From NCBI GenBank assembly GCA_937958885.1, contig CALGMT010000013.1, positions 1 to 64,000 of the forward strand: a DNA stretch of 64,000 bases. The letters run 5' to 3'. A model generated the notes under the pieces. It worked only from the letters and a program-made list of their open reading frames with translations. It had not been told where the DNA came from and did not search any database. The first letter of the stretch is position 1, and each line of letters begins with the position of its first letter. The DNA comes from an uncultured bacterium. Its GTDB lineage: Bacteria; Verrucomicrobiota; Kiritimatiellia; CAIVKH01. Shown piece after piece: positions 27,846 to 37,830 of the stretch. Made by a program: the position numbers and the translations under genes.

Positions 27846-28889
27846 ATGGCGAGTTTTCTTCAGATCGACGAGGCCGCGGTTTCGTTCGGCGCAACGCCCG
27901 TGTTGCGCGGCGTCACGGTCTCGCTCGATCAGGGGAAATGCCTCGTCTTGCTCGGCCCGTCCGGCTGCGGCAAAACGACCTTGCTGAATGTCGTGGCCGG
28001 GCTCTGCGCGCTCGATAACGGCAAATGCGTCTGCGAGGGGACCACGCTCGACGACCCGGCCGCGCGTATCTTCGTACCGCTGCGCGAGCGCGGGTTCGCG
28101 ACGGTGTTTCAGGATTTCAGCCTCTGGCCCCACATGACCGTCGCGGAGAACGTGGCCTTCGGGTTGCGCGTCCGCGGCGTGTCCGCGGCCGAATGCGCGC
28201 GACGCGTAGCGGCGGCGCTGGAGAAAGTCCGGATGTCGGCATTTGCCGACCGATACCCCGCGTCGCTATCCGGCGGCCAACAACAGCGCGTGTCCATCGC
28301 GCGCGCGCTGGTCGTGCAGCCGCGCATTTTGCTGCTCGATGAACCGCTGAGCGCGCTCGACGCGCGCTTGCGCGAGGAGCTGCGCGTCGAGCTGTCGCGC
28401 CTGTTGCGAGAAGAGGGGCAGACCGCGATTTACGTCACCCACGACCAGGCCGAGGCCTTCGCGCTGGGCGACATCGTAGCCGTGATGCGCGAAGGCCGCA
28501 TCGAACAGATGGACGCGCCGGAGGCGCTCTACCGCGCGCCGCGCACGCGCTTTGTCGCCGAATTCATCGGATCCGCAAATGTATTTTCGTTTGAGCAGCG
28601 GAACGGCGCGGTACTCCTCGGCGGACGCCTGCAAATCCCCGCGCGCGCCGATTGGCCCGCGCGCGGGCGCTGCTTCGTGCGCCGCGAGGGCGTGCGTATC
28701 GTCCCGAACCCGGAGGGTGTGGCCACGTGCATAAATCGCCAATTTCTCGGCGGGCACATCGAGGCCGCTGCGGGTTGGCCGGACGAACTTGTCATCGTTG
28801 GGGAAGCGGAAGGTCCGGTCGCGCCCGGCGCGCGGGTGAGCATCGATATCGATCCCGCGTGCGCCGGTTTGCTCGCGGAGGATGCGTGA
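27846..28889 (+). CDS. ABC transporter ATP-binding protein (FbpC/PotA-like)
   Basis: LLGPSGCGKTTLLN, LSGGQQQRVSIARAL, LLLDEPLSALD, YVTHDQAEAFAL. Confidence 0.95.
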   Translation: MASFLQIDEAAVSFGATPVLRGVTVSLDQGKCLVLLGPSGCGKTTLLNVVAGLCALDNGKCVCEGTTLDDPAARIFVPLRERGFATVFQDFSLWPHMTVAENVAFGLRVRGVSAAECARRVAAALEKVRMSAFADRYPASLSGGQQQRVSIARALVVQPRILLLDEPLSALDARLREELRVELSRLLREEGQTAIYVTHDQAEAFALGDIVAVMREGRIEQMDAPEALYRAPRTRFVAEFIGSANVFSFEQRNGAVLLGGRLQIPARADWPARGRCFVRREGVRIVPNPEGVATCINRQFLGGHIEAAAGWPDELVIVGEAEGPVAPGARVSIDIDPACAGLLAEDA

Positions 28890-29917
28890 GCCGCGCGCTG
28901 CTGACGCTTGCGCTCGCGCTGGGGGCCGCGCTGTCCGGCTGCGCCCCGCGCGATGACGCAGAAAGCGGCCGCCTGGTCGTGTACTCCGCCGGTCCTCGCC
29001 CGCTTGCCGAAGCGGTCTGCGCGTCATTCACCGAAGCGACCGGCGTGCCGGTCGATCTCTTCCAAGCCACGACCGGCCAGCTCATGGCGCGGCTCGAGGC
29101 GGAAAAATATCGGCCGCGCGCCGATGTCGTCCTCTTCGCGAGCGAGGTGGCCGCGGCCGCGCTCAAGCAGCAGAACCGCCTGCTCCGCCATCGCCCCGAA
29201 GCCGCGTCGGCGCTGCGGGACGGGTGGTCCGATCCGGACGAAACCTATTGGGCGTCCGGCGCGGCGCTCGTCGGCGTCGCGCTGCGCCGCGAGTTCGAAT
29301 CCCGCGCGCCGACGCGCTGGTCCGACTGGTTTGCCCTCTCCGACGCGCGCCGCGTGGTGATGCCGTCGCCCTCGCGGTCCGGCGCGACGGGCGACTTCCT
29401 CGTCGGTCTCGCGCTGGAATTGGGCGCGCCGGTGTTTCCCGGGTTCGCGCGCCTCCGCCTCGCCGGCATGGACTTCGCCGCGGCCAACAGCCAGGCGCTC
29501 GGCGGGCTCCAGATGGGCGTGTATGACGCGCTGATCGGCGCCGTGGATTATCTGATATATCAACAGATCGCGCGCGGCGAGGAGCTGGTCATGCAGTATC
29601 CGGAAGAAGGCGCCGTGCTCGTCGTGCGTCCGATCGCGATCCTCGCCGGTACGCCGCGGCCTGACGCCGCGCGCGCGTTTGTCGATTTTTACTTGAGCCC
29701 TGCGGTCCAGGCGCGCGTCGCGAACGCGCATCTCGCGCCCGCGCGCGCCGATGTGCCGACAAGCGCGCTGCGCGGCGAGCAGTGGCCGCGCGTATTGCGC
29801 GCCGACCCCGCGCTGGCGGTGCAGCGGCAGACGCAGTTGTTGCGGCGGTTCCAACTCGAGATCGAACGCGCGGTCACGCCGCGCGCGCTAAAGCGCGCGG
29901 CGGGGGAGGGCGCATGA
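28886..29917 (+). CDS. ABC transporter substrate-binding lipoprotein (Fe3+-type family)
   Basis: GTG start; LALALGAALSGCAP lipobox; LVVYSAGPRPLAEAVCASFTEATGVPVDLF. Confidence 0.88.
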   Translation: MSRALLTLALALGAALSGCAPRDDAESGRLVVYSAGPRPLAEAVCASFTEATGVPVDLFQATTGQLMARLEAEKYRPRADVVLFASEVAAAALKQQNRLLRHRPEAASALRDGWSDPDETYWASGAALVGVALRREFESRAPTRWSDWFALSDARRVVMPSPSRSGATGDFLVGLALELGAPVFPGFARLRLAGMDFAAANSQALGGLQMGVYDALIGAVDYLIYQQIARGEELVMQYPEEGAVLVVRPIAILAGTPRPDAARAFVDFYLSPAVQARVANAHLAPARADVPTSALRGEQWPRVLRADPALAVQRQTQLLRRFQLEIERAVTPRALKRAAGEGA

Positions 29918-31605
29918 CCCGGCGCGAGGCGCGATCTGCCGGCGGAGGCCCCGGCGCGCCGAGCGTTATGCTGGCGCTCGCGTTTCTTGCAGTCGCGTGC
30001 GCATACCCGCTGATCCTGCTGTTTGCGCAAAGCGTATTCCCCAATGTGCTCGGCGGCGATTGGAGCGGATTTCTTGCGCCCTATCGCCGACTGATCGCGA
30101 CGCCGGATCTCGCGCAAATGCTCGGCAACTCGCTCGCGTGGGCCGGCGCGACCACGTTGGTCTCGTGGCTGTTCGGCATCCCGTGCGGCTTCATCCTCGC
30201 GCGTTGCGACCTGCCCGGCAAAGGATTCGCCCGCCTGACGATGCTCGCGCCGGTGATGACTCCGCCGTATATCGCGGCGCTGTCCTACATCACGATTTTG
30301 CAACCCGGCGGCTTCGGCGATGCGTTGGTCGGCGTGCCGGAGTTCGTGCGCGAGTGGTTTTTCTCGTTTCACGGCGTGACGCTCGTGATGGCGCTCGCCT
30401 CGTTCGGCTACGTCGCGCTCGGCATCGAGGCTGCGCTGCTGCGCTTGCCGAATCGCCTCGAAGACGCTGCGCTGCAACTCGGCGCCACGCGCGCGCGTTT
30501 GTGGCGCGCGGTGCTGATTCCGCTGTTGCTGCCGGCGATCCTCAACACCGGGCTGTTGGTCTTTCTGGATGCGCTCTCCAATTTCGGCGTGCCCGCCGTG
30601 CTCGGCACGCGCGCGAACCTCGCGCTGTTGCCGGCCGAAATTTACAACCTGTTGACTAGCTGGCCGATCGATTTGCCCGCCGCGACCGCGCTTTCGACGC
30701 TGCTCTGTGTCTTCGCACTCGTGTCGATGCAAGTCAGCGCGCGGCTGACTCGCAAAGGCATCGCCGCGGGCGGCCGCGCTGCGGGCACGCGGCTGATTCC
30801 GCTGACCGCGCCGCGCGCGGTTCTCGCGTGGCTGTGGATCGGCGGATTGTTCGTGTTGAGCACGCTGCTGCCGTTTGCGGCGATGATCGCGATGAGCTTC
30901 GTCGAGCGCTGGGCCGACGGCGCGCCGGTGTGGACCGCGCGCCACTACGCCGCGCTCTTCGCGCCCGGCTCCGGCGGGCGCGCGGCGCTGTTCACCAGCC
31001 TTGGCCTCGCGGTCGCCGCGGCGACGATCTGCGCCGGGGCGGGCGGCTTCATCGCGTATGTCGCCGCGCGCGCTGCGCCCGCCGCGCGCCGCGCGATCGA
31101 GGCGCTCGCGGTGCTCCCGCGCGCGCTGCCGAAGATCGTAATGGCGGTCGGCCTGATCCTCGCATGGAACGCGCCGTGGGTGCATGTCCAGGTATATGGG
31201 ACCGTTTGGATGCTGTTGTTGGCCTACGTGGTCTGCTACATCTCCGACGCGCTCGCGTATGCCGGATCCGCGCTGCGCCGGATGAACGCGCGGCTGGAAA
31301 TCGCCGCCGCGCAGCTCGGCGCGGGGCGTGCGGCGGTGTTCAGTCGCGTCGTCGCCCCGCAGCTCGGACCGGCGCTCGCGGCGGCGTGGCTGACGACCTT
31401 CATCGTGTGCGTGCGCGAGTTGGTCTGCTCGCTGTTGCTGCTGCCGCCCGGTGTGGAGACGACTGCGACATTTATTTTCAACCAATTTGAGCAAGGCGAG
31501 CTTGCCGCTGCGATGGCGATGGCGACTGTGACCATCGGCGCGACGACGGTCGTCTTGCTGGCGCTGCAACAAACCCCGTTATTCAAATCAAAGGAGACCG
31601 CATGA
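29914..31605 (+). CDS. ABC transporter permease, FbpB-like
   Basis: Two permease halves, e.g. ALQLGATRARLWRAVLIPLLLPAILNTGLLVFLDALSNFGVPAVLG and AAQLGAGRAAVFSRVVAPQLGPALAAAWLTTFIVCVREL. Confidence 0.92.
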   Translation: MTRREARSAGGGPGAPSVMLALAFLAVACAYPLILLFAQSVFPNVLGGDWSGFLAPYRRLIATPDLAQMLGNSLAWAGATTLVSWLFGIPCGFILARCDLPGKGFARLTMLAPVMTPPYIAALSYITILQPGGFGDALVGVPEFVREWFFSFHGVTLVMALASFGYVALGIEAALLRLPNRLEDAALQLGATRARLWRAVLIPLLLPAILNTGLLVFLDALSNFGVPAVLGTRANLALLPAEIYNLLTSWPIDLPAATALSTLLCVFALVSMQVSARLTRKGIAAGGRAAGTRLIPLTAPRAVLAWLWIGGLFVLSTLLPFAAMIAMSFVERWADGAPVWTARHYAALFAPGSGGRAALFTSLGLAVAAATICAGAGGFIAYVAARAAPAARRAIEALAVLPRALPKIVMAVGLILAWNAPWVHVQVYGTVWMLLLAYVVCYISDALAYAGSALRRMNARLEIAAAQLGAGRAAVFSRVVAPQLGPALAAAWLTTFIVCVRELVCSLLLLPPGVETTATFIFNQFEQGELAAAMAMATVTIGATTVVLLALQQTPLFKSKETA

Positions 31606-32933
31606 AAAAAGTTTTTACAGAGCATGGAAGTTTTAAAAAAAGTTTTTACAGAGCATGGAAATTTCTCGCCGCCGCGTGGCTGCTTCTCGGCGTGTGGAGC
31701 GCGGGCGCGGCGGAGATCTTCTTCAGCTTCCGCGCCGGCGAGGGCGGGGGACTGGGTCGCATCGAACTCGAAGATGCGACCGGCGCGTTAATCGCGCAGG
31801 AGGCGGTGTACACGGCGCCGACGGCGCGCGAGGCGTACAAGGTGGCGCAGTCGCCCGAGGGCTACGCCGCGATGTCGATCAATGCGGAGGGGCCGGACAA
31901 CCTGGTGATCCGCGCACCGGACGGACGCGTGCGCGCGCTGACCATTCCGGACAAACTCGATGAAATCCGCATCGAAGGCCGTCGCGCGGTCGTGGGCGGC
32001 GAGGAGGGCGGCGTATTTCTCGTGGATCTGGAGAAGGCGGAGATTGCGCGAACGTGGAGTCTGAAGGACGCGCTGAACCCGCCGGGGCGTCGGCCGGAGG
32101 ACATCCGCATGGAAACGGGCGGACGCCGCGCGTGGGTGTCGCTGCAGAAGGACAACAAGAGCGGCAAGCGCGAGGGGAATCGCGTGGTCTATCTCGATTT
32201 GGAGAGCGGGAACGTGCTGGCTGATTTGCGGCTGCCGCGCGATCGCGAATCGCTGCACTACGGGCGCGAGGGTGATTTCCGCCAGCGCGGGCCGGGGCCG
32301 GAGATCGTGATGCCGGTCGATTCGGCGAATACGCTGCTCGTCACGCTCGATTTGTACGGCGCAATCGGGTTTGCCGATCTTGCGGCCGCGCGCGCAGGGA
32401 AGTTGTCGAGCTGGTCCGTCCAATCGACCGCGCTGGATGAATCGTGGGGCACGGCGTTTCCCGATCGACTGGTTCCCTTTCGCGCGGGCGATCGCGATTT
32501 TGCGTTGGTGGTGAACGCCGGTGCGGCGGGCGGGGCGGCGGTGGTGGATGTGCAAAAGCGCTTGATTGCGCAGCGGATTCCCGCGCCGCATGGATTGTCC
32601 ACGCCGGCGTTCATTCCCGCCGCGCGCGCGATCGCAACAGCGAGCGGAGGCAAGCTGAAGGAGCGCGGATCGGAAGATGTCGAGAAGACCTATCAGCCGC
32701 GTTCAGAGGTCGTGGTGTTCGACGTGTCCGCCGACGGCGGGCCGCTGGCGATGCGGACGATTTCGACAGATGCACCGACTCATGCGCTGCGCGCGCTCGC
32801 GCCGGAGAAGAACGCCCTCGTGTTGGTCAGCGCCGGGGAACAGGCGGATGGGTGGCTCGTGGTGGATATCGCGGAATCGCGCATCGCGCATCGCTTCGAT
32901 GCGATCGGCCGCGTGATACGGATCGCGCCGTGA
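31602..32933 (+). CDS. Secreted protein, possible beta-propeller, unknown function
   Basis: Signal-peptide-like WKFLAAAWLLLGVWSAGAAE; strand-rich repeats; ATGA-coupled to the permease. Confidence 0.6.
   Translation: MKKVFTEHGSFKKSFYRAWKFLAAAWLLLGVWSAGAAEIFFSFRAGEGGGLGRIELEDATGALIAQEAVYTAPTAREAYKVAQSPEGYAAMSINAEGPDNLVIRAPDGRVRALTIPDKLDEIRIEGRRAVVGGEEGGVFLVDLEKAEIARTWSLKDALNPPGRRPEDIRMETGGRRAWVSLQKDNKSGKREGNRVVYLDLESGNVLADLRLPRDRESLHYGREGDFRQRGPGPEIVMPVDSANTLLVTLDLYGAIGFADLAAARAGKLSSWSVQSTALDESWGTAFPDRLVPFRAGDRDFALVVNAGAAGGAAVVDVQKRLIAQRIPAPHGLSTPAFIPAARAIATASGGKLKERGSEDVEKTYQPRSEVVVFDVSADGGPLAMRTISTDAPTHALRALAPEKNALVLVSAGEQADGWLVVDIAESRIAHRFDAIGRVIRIAP
31605..31660. repeat. Tandem repeat, two identical 25-mers AAAAAAGTTTTTACAGAGCATGGAA, 31-bp period
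   Basis: Copies 31605-31629 and 31636-31660, core TTTTTACAGAGCATGGAA at 31612 and 31643. Confidence 0.95.
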
Positions 32934-32955
32934 CGCGCGCGCCGCGCGAAATAGA

Positions 32956-33849
32956 TCAGCGCCAGAGGAAGAGCGCCAGCACCGTCGCGCCGTAGAGCGC
33001 GAGGTTGATCAATAGCGGAGGGTCAGTGAGCAGCAACTGCTCGGGACGTCCGCCTTCTTCGCGCCGATACACGAGGTCGAGATAGCGGAACAGGCCAAAG
33101 ACGACGAAGGGGATCGTGAAGCCGAGTTTGTGCGAGCCGAATTTCGCGACTGTGTCCGGCCAGAGTGTGTACAGGCTGTAGGCCAGCAGCGTCGCCGCGG
33201 CGATCATCGGGATCAGCACATCGAGCAGACGCTGGTCGTATCCGCGGAGGCTCGGACGCGACGCGCCGTCGGCGATGCCGAGCGCGACGAGTTCGTGCCG
33301 GCGTTTGCAGAGGGCGAGAAAAAGCGCGAGCAGCAGGGTGCACAGCAGCAGCCAGGGCGAGATGGCGACATGAATCACGACCGCGCCTGCCAGTGCGCGC
33401 AGGACGAAGCCGATTGCGATAACAAGAATGTCCACCAGCGCGACGCGCTTCAGCGCGAGAGAATACAACGCTTGCAGCAGCACGTAGCCGGTGACGACGC
33501 CCGCGAATGCGCGATCGAGGGCGAACGCGAGCGCAAGGCCGCCTGTCAACAGGACACCCGCCATCATCGCGCCTATGCGCGTCGATAGCGCGCCGGACGC
33601 AAAGGGGCGGAGGCGTTTGACGGGATGCGCGCGGTCGAGTTCGAGATCGCGAAGATCGTTCAAAATGTAGATTCCGCTCGAAACAAGGCAAAAAATGCCC
33701 GCGGCGGCGAACGCGGCGAGCGCGGAGGCCGCGTTCACCTGTTGCGCCGGATCGCCGAGCGCGAAGATCAGGGGCGCGAGGACGACCGCATTCTTGATCC
33801 ACTGCTTCGGGCGCAGCGCGCGGAGCCCGCTGGCGAGCGCCGCGCTCAT
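32956..33849 (-). CDS. UbiA-family prenyltransferase, decaprenyl-phosphate phosphoribosyltransferase-like
   Basis: LRPKQWIKNAVVLAPLIFA, GIYILNDLRDLELDRAHPVKRLRPFASG, DILVIAIGFVLRALAGA. Confidence 0.87.
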   Translation of the reverse strand: MSAALASGLRALRPKQWIKNAVVLAPLIFALGDPAQQVNAASALAAFAAAGIFCLVSSGIYILNDLRDLELDRAHPVKRLRPFASGALSTRIGAMMAGVLLTGGLALAFALDRAFAGVVTGYVLLQALYSLALKRVALVDILVIAIGFVLRALAGAVVIHVAISPWLLLCTLLLALFLALCKRRHELVALGIADGASRPSLRGYDQRLLDVLIPMIAAATLLAYSLYTLWPDTVAKFGSHKLGFTIPFVVFGLFRYLDLVYRREEGGRPEQLLLTDPPLLINLALYGATVLALFLWR

Positions 33850-34613
33850 GCGGGAGACAGATGGGCCGCAACGCTGCGCGGGTGAGGATCACGCGGCGGC
33901 GAGCGGCGGAGTCTGCTGCGCAGCAGAAGTTTCCAGACCATCCACAGCGCCTCCTTGACGATTGCGCCGCTCATTTTCGACGCGCCCGATCGCCGCTCCT
34001 CAAACGTGATCGGCACTTCGGCGATGCGGAAGCCGTGCATCCACGCGTGATGCGTCATCTCGATCTGGAACGAGTAGCCGTTGGATTTGATCGCATCGAG
34101 ATTGATGGTTTCCAGGACGGCGCGCCGGAAACATTTGAACCCGCCGGTGGGATCGGTGAACGGCATGCCGGAAATAATGTTCACATACACGGCGGCGCCT
34201 TTGCTTAAGATCAACCGGCCCAGCGGCCAGTTAATGACGCGGATGCCGCCTTTGTAGCGCGTGCCGAGCACGAGGTCGGCCTGTTGGGCGGCGTCGCGAA
34301 ACTTGGGAATGTCAGCGGGGTTGTGCGAGAAATCGCAGTCCATCTCGCCAATGAATTCATAGTTCCGGGCCAGCGCCCACTTGAAGCCGGCAATATAGGC
34401 TCGGCCGAGGCCCTGTTTTTGCTCGCGGTGCAGCACGTGGATGCGCGGGTCGGCCTCCGCCATGCGATCCAGCAATCGGCCGGTGCCGTCGGGCGAATTA
34501 TCGTCCACAAACAGGATGTCAGCCCACGGCGCGTGCTGATGCACCGCGAGCGCCAGTTCCCGAACGTTTTCGATCTCGTTGTATGTGGGGACGATGACCA
34601 GGTAATCGTTCAT
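33846..34613 (-). CDS. Polyprenol monophosphomannose synthase (Dpm1-like GT2)
   Basis: IVPTYNEIENVRELALAV, FVDDNSPDGTGRLLD, FIGEMDCDFSHNPADIP, DPTGGFKCFRR, FEERRSGASKM. Confidence 0.93.
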   Translation of the reverse strand: MNDYLVIVPTYNEIENVRELALAVHQHAPWADILFVDDNSPDGTGRLLDRMAEADPRIHVLHREQKQGLGRAYIAGFKWALARNYEFIGEMDCDFSHNPADIPKFRDAAQQADLVLGTRYKGGIRVINWPLGRLILSKGAAVYVNIISGMPFTDPTGGFKCFRRAVLETINLDAIKSNGYSFQIEMTHHAWMHGFRIAEVPITFEERRSGASKMSGAIVKEALWMVWKLLLRSRLRRSPPRDPHPRSVAAHLSPA

Positions 34614-34703
34614 GTGCGCGCAACTCTAGGGCGCGCCTGACGGCGGAGCAAGCGCGCAGGATGATTGTACCCCGTTTGCTACGACGATATAGTCCGTTCC
34701 TGC

Positions 34704-35264
34704 ATGAAGTTGGAACTGCGAACCTATGGCGATCCTGTCCTTCGCGCGCCGACCGCGCGGATCGCCGCGCCGGACGAGTCGGTGCGCCGGCTGATCGCTG
34801 ACATGATGGAGACGATGCACGCGGCGCAGGGCATCGGCTTGGCTGCGCCTCAGGTTGGACAGTCGCTCGCGCTGTGCGTCATTGATCTGCCCGCGGACTA
34901 CGACACCACCGAGGACGGGCGTCGCTTGAATCCGGACGTCGCGATGCCGCTCGTGCTGCTGAACCCGGAAGTCGTGTCGGCCTCGAAGAAGATGAACGAG
35001 CACGAAGAGGGCTGCTTGAGCTTTCCGGGGCTGCGCGGGAATATCGAGCGCCCGCTGGAGATTGTCCTGCGCTACATGGATGAGTCCGGGGCGACGCACG
35101 AGAAGACGTTCGTCGATTTTCTCGCCCGCGTGATCCAGCACGAAGTGGATCACTTGAACGGCGTGCTGTTCATCGATCGGATGTCCATCGCGAAGCGATT
35201 CGCGATCAAAAGCAAGTTGAAGCGGTTGGAGCAGGAGACGAAGGAACGCCTCGGCTTGGCGTGA
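34704..35264 (+). CDS. def: Peptide deformylase
   Basis: GIGLAAPQVG, EEGCLSFPG, QHEVDHLNGVLFIDRM. Confidence 0.95.
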   Translation: MKLELRTYGDPVLRAPTARIAAPDESVRRLIADMMETMHAAQGIGLAAPQVGQSLALCVIDLPADYDTTEDGRRLNPDVAMPLVLLNPEVVSASKKMNEHEEGCLSFPGLRGNIERPLEIVLRYMDESGATHEKTFVDFLARVIQHEVDHLNGVLFIDRMSIAKRFAIKSKLKRLEQETKERLGLA

Positions 35265-35270
35265 GCGCGG

Positions 35271-37814
35271 TCATCGCCATTCGTGTTTCGGATACTTTCG
35301 CTGCAGCTCCTGCTTGATGCGCGGGTAATGGTCGCGCCAGAACCCTGCGAGATCCTGCGTGATTTGGACCGGGCGCTGGCTCGGCGCGAGGATGTGCGCG
35401 GTCAACGCCACGCGGCCCATCGCGATTTTCGGAGACTCGTTCATTCCGTACAACTGCTGAATGGTCGCGGAGAAGTAGGGAGGCGTTTCGCCGGAGTACA
35501 CGATGCGCGCGCTGCGTCCATTCGGCAGTGCGATGCGCTCCGGGGCGTGGCGATCCAGCAGTGCGCGCTGCTCGGGCGTCAGCCAGTCATGAACGATCGG
35601 GCGCACCTCGCGCTCTTTGATGTCCTTGTAGCTGACCGCGCCGTCGCACACGTGCGCGATGAGCAGGCGGCGATCCTCCGCGGTGACGATGGGAATGCCC
35701 AGCTCCGGGCACCAGGCGGCGAGACAGTTGACGCGAGTCAGCCACTGCTCGATCTGCTCATCCCACTTCTTAAGCGTCAATTCACCGCTCAGCACGCGTT
35801 CAGCGAGCAACTCGGCCGCTGCGTCGGCAGGCGGCTGTTCCGATCGCGAGGCGGACAACACGAGATCGCGAAACAGCGTGCGTTTTTCGGCATAGACGCG
35901 GCGCGCGGCGTCGTCCCACACGGCGACGGTTTCCTCGCGAAAGCCGTTGGGGAACAGTTCGCGCAGCCATTCCGGCTCGACTGCGGTGGCGAGCGAGAGC
36001 TGCACCTCGACCTCGCGCCCCTCGATCTCGTTGACCTCGGCTGCGACAAAGAGCGGCTTCTTCTGCACCACGCTGGAGCGCGCGAGCGCGCCGCGCCGGT
36101 TGTGGACGAGTTGGCAGCGCAGGGTCCCGCCGTCGAGGCGGCGCGCGAGGTGATCGGCGAAGCCGGTCAGCACGCACTTTTGGACCGCGCTGTCATCGGC
36201 CGGCGGGCCGTCGATCGGCAGGCCCTGTGCGGCGGCCATGCGGAGGAACGCATCGTAGAGCGGGCGCACCTGCCGCGCCGCCTGTGCGTTGATGCCGACG
36301 CGACGGCAGGCGTCCGGCGAAAATCGATTCTTTTCCGCATAGGACCAGGCGCGCATCAGGACGAAGAAGTCGGAGTCGGCGCGCTCGCCGAACAGGTCGT
36401 CGCGCCGCTCGCCGGCGTCGCGGTCGGTTCGGCGCACGAGGATGTCGCGCCCCTGCGTGAGCGCGGCGATCAGCGCGACTTGCCGCGCGCCGCCGTAGGT
36501 TTCGGCGGCGACGAGCATCCGCGCGTAGCGCGGGTGCACGGGGAAGGCCAGCATGCGGCGGCCGAGTTCCGTAATGGCGCCGGTCTGTTCGTCCGCCGCG
36601 CCGAGGTCGCGCAGCAGGACTTCGGCGCGCGCCAGCGATTTCGGATCGGGCCGCTCGACCCAGGGAAAGGCGGCAAGGTCGGTGTAGCCCGCGGCCTTCA
36701 GCGTGAGGGCGATCTCCGAGAGATCGAGGCGGCGCACCTCGGGCAATTCCTGAACGGGCCGCGCGCGGTGTTCGAGCTCGCTCCACAGCCGGATGCAGCA
36801 GCCGGGCGCGGTGCGCCCCGCGCGGCCGGCGCGCTGGTCGGCGGACGCGCGGCTGATGCGCTCGATCAGCAGGGTGTTGATGCCGCGATGCGGATCGTAG
36901 CGGGGAATCCGCGCGAGGCCGGAGTCGATTACGATGCGTATGCCGTCGATGGTGAGCGACGTTTCCGCCACATTGGTGGCGACGATGATCTTCCGTCGGT
37001 TCTGGCGCGCGACGGCCTGATCCTGCTGATCGGGCGGCAGGTCGCCGTGCAGCGGAAGGATCGCGCAATCGGCGGCCTCCGGGCGGGTCTGCAATTCGGC
37101 GATCGTGCGCGCGATTTCGTATGCGCCCGGCATAAAGATCAGCGCATCGCCGGGCCGTCCGGCGCGCGCGGCCTCCGCGAAGGCGGATGCGGCCTGCTCC
37201 CATACCGGCACATCGTCGCGCGGGCGCGCGGCGGGCGGGGTGGGGCGGTAGCGGATGTCGACAGGAAACATCCGCCCCCGTGATTCGAGCACGTCGCAGG
37301 GGCGCAGGTAATCCTCGACCAAGCCGAGATCGAGCGTGGCGGACATCACGATCAGCCCGAGATCGGGGCGCGACTCACGCTGGAGCGCGCGCGCCCGCGC
37401 GAGGGTGATGTCGCCGTAGAGATGCCGCTCATGGAATTCGTCGAACACGATGCACGCGACGCCGCGCAGCGACGGGTCGGAGAGCATTTGCCGCAGCAGG
37501 ATGCCCTCGGTCACGTAGCGGATGCGCGTCGCAGCGGAGGTGACGTCTTCAAAGCGGATTTGATAGCCGACCTCGCGGCCGAGCGGCACGCCGCATTCCT
37601 GCGCCACGCGCGCCGCGAGCATGCGCGCGGCGATGCGGCGCGGCTGCAGCACAACGATCTGCCCGTCGCCGAGCGCGCCGCCGCGCAGCAGCATTTGGGG
37701 AACCTGGGTGGATTTGCCCGATCCGGTCGGCGCCTGGATCAGCAGGCGTCGGTTGCGCGGATAGGCCGCGAGGAGGGCGGACTCCAGTTCGTAAATGGGC
37801 AGGCGTTCCGACAT
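35271..37814 (-). CDS. hrpB: ATP-dependent helicase HrpB
   Basis: APTGSGKSTQVPQMLL, FDEFHERHL, VATNVAETSLTIDGI, RAGRAGRTAPGCCIRLW. Confidence 0.94.
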   Translation of the reverse strand: MSERLPIYELESALLAAYPRNRRLLIQAPTGSGKSTQVPQMLLRGGALGDGQIVVLQPRRIAARMLAARVAQECGVPLGREVGYQIRFEDVTSAATRIRYVTEGILLRQMLSDPSLRGVACIVFDEFHERHLYGDITLARARALQRESRPDLGLIVMSATLDLGLVEDYLRPCDVLESRGRMFPVDIRYRPTPPAARPRDDVPVWEQAASAFAEAARAGRPGDALIFMPGAYEIARTIAELQTRPEAADCAILPLHGDLPPDQQDQAVARQNRRKIIVATNVAETSLTIDGIRIVIDSGLARIPRYDPHRGINTLLIERISRASADQRAGRAGRTAPGCCIRLWSELEHRARPVQELPEVRRLDLSEIALTLKAAGYTDLAAFPWVERPDPKSLARAEVLLRDLGAADEQTGAITELGRRMLAFPVHPRYARMLVAAETYGGARQVALIAALTQGRDILVRRTDRDAGERRDDLFGERADSDFFVLMRAWSYAEKNRFSPDACRRVGINAQAARQVRPLYDAFLRMAAAQGLPIDGPPADDSAVQKCVLTGFADHLARRLDGGTLRCQLVHNRRGALARSSVVQKKPLFVAAEVNEIEGREVEVQLSLATAVEPEWLRELFPNGFREETVAVWDDAARRVYAEKRTLFRDLVLSASRSEQPPADAAAELLAERVLSGELTLKKWDEQIEQWLTRVNCLAAWCPELGIPIVTAEDRRLLIAHVCDGAVSYKDIKEREVRPIVHDWLTPEQRALLDRHAPERIALPNGRSARIVYSGETPPYFSATIQQLYGMNESPKIAMGRVALTAHILAPSQRPVQITQDLAGFWRDHYPRIKQELQRKYPKHEWR

Positions 37815-37830
37815 GCGCTCGCGCCCTCGA

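Noticed and set aside
29689-31572. 627-aa minus-strand ORF
   Set aside because: Antisense to the FbpB-like permease; low-complexity Arg/Gln/His composition.
31605-31660. Possible CRISPR-like array
   Set aside because: Only two copies, 6-bp AT-rich gaps, no cas genes; treated as a dispersed tandem repeat.
35283-37283. 666-aa plus-strand ORF
   Set aside because: Antisense to HrpB, whose helicase motifs are all in the other frame.
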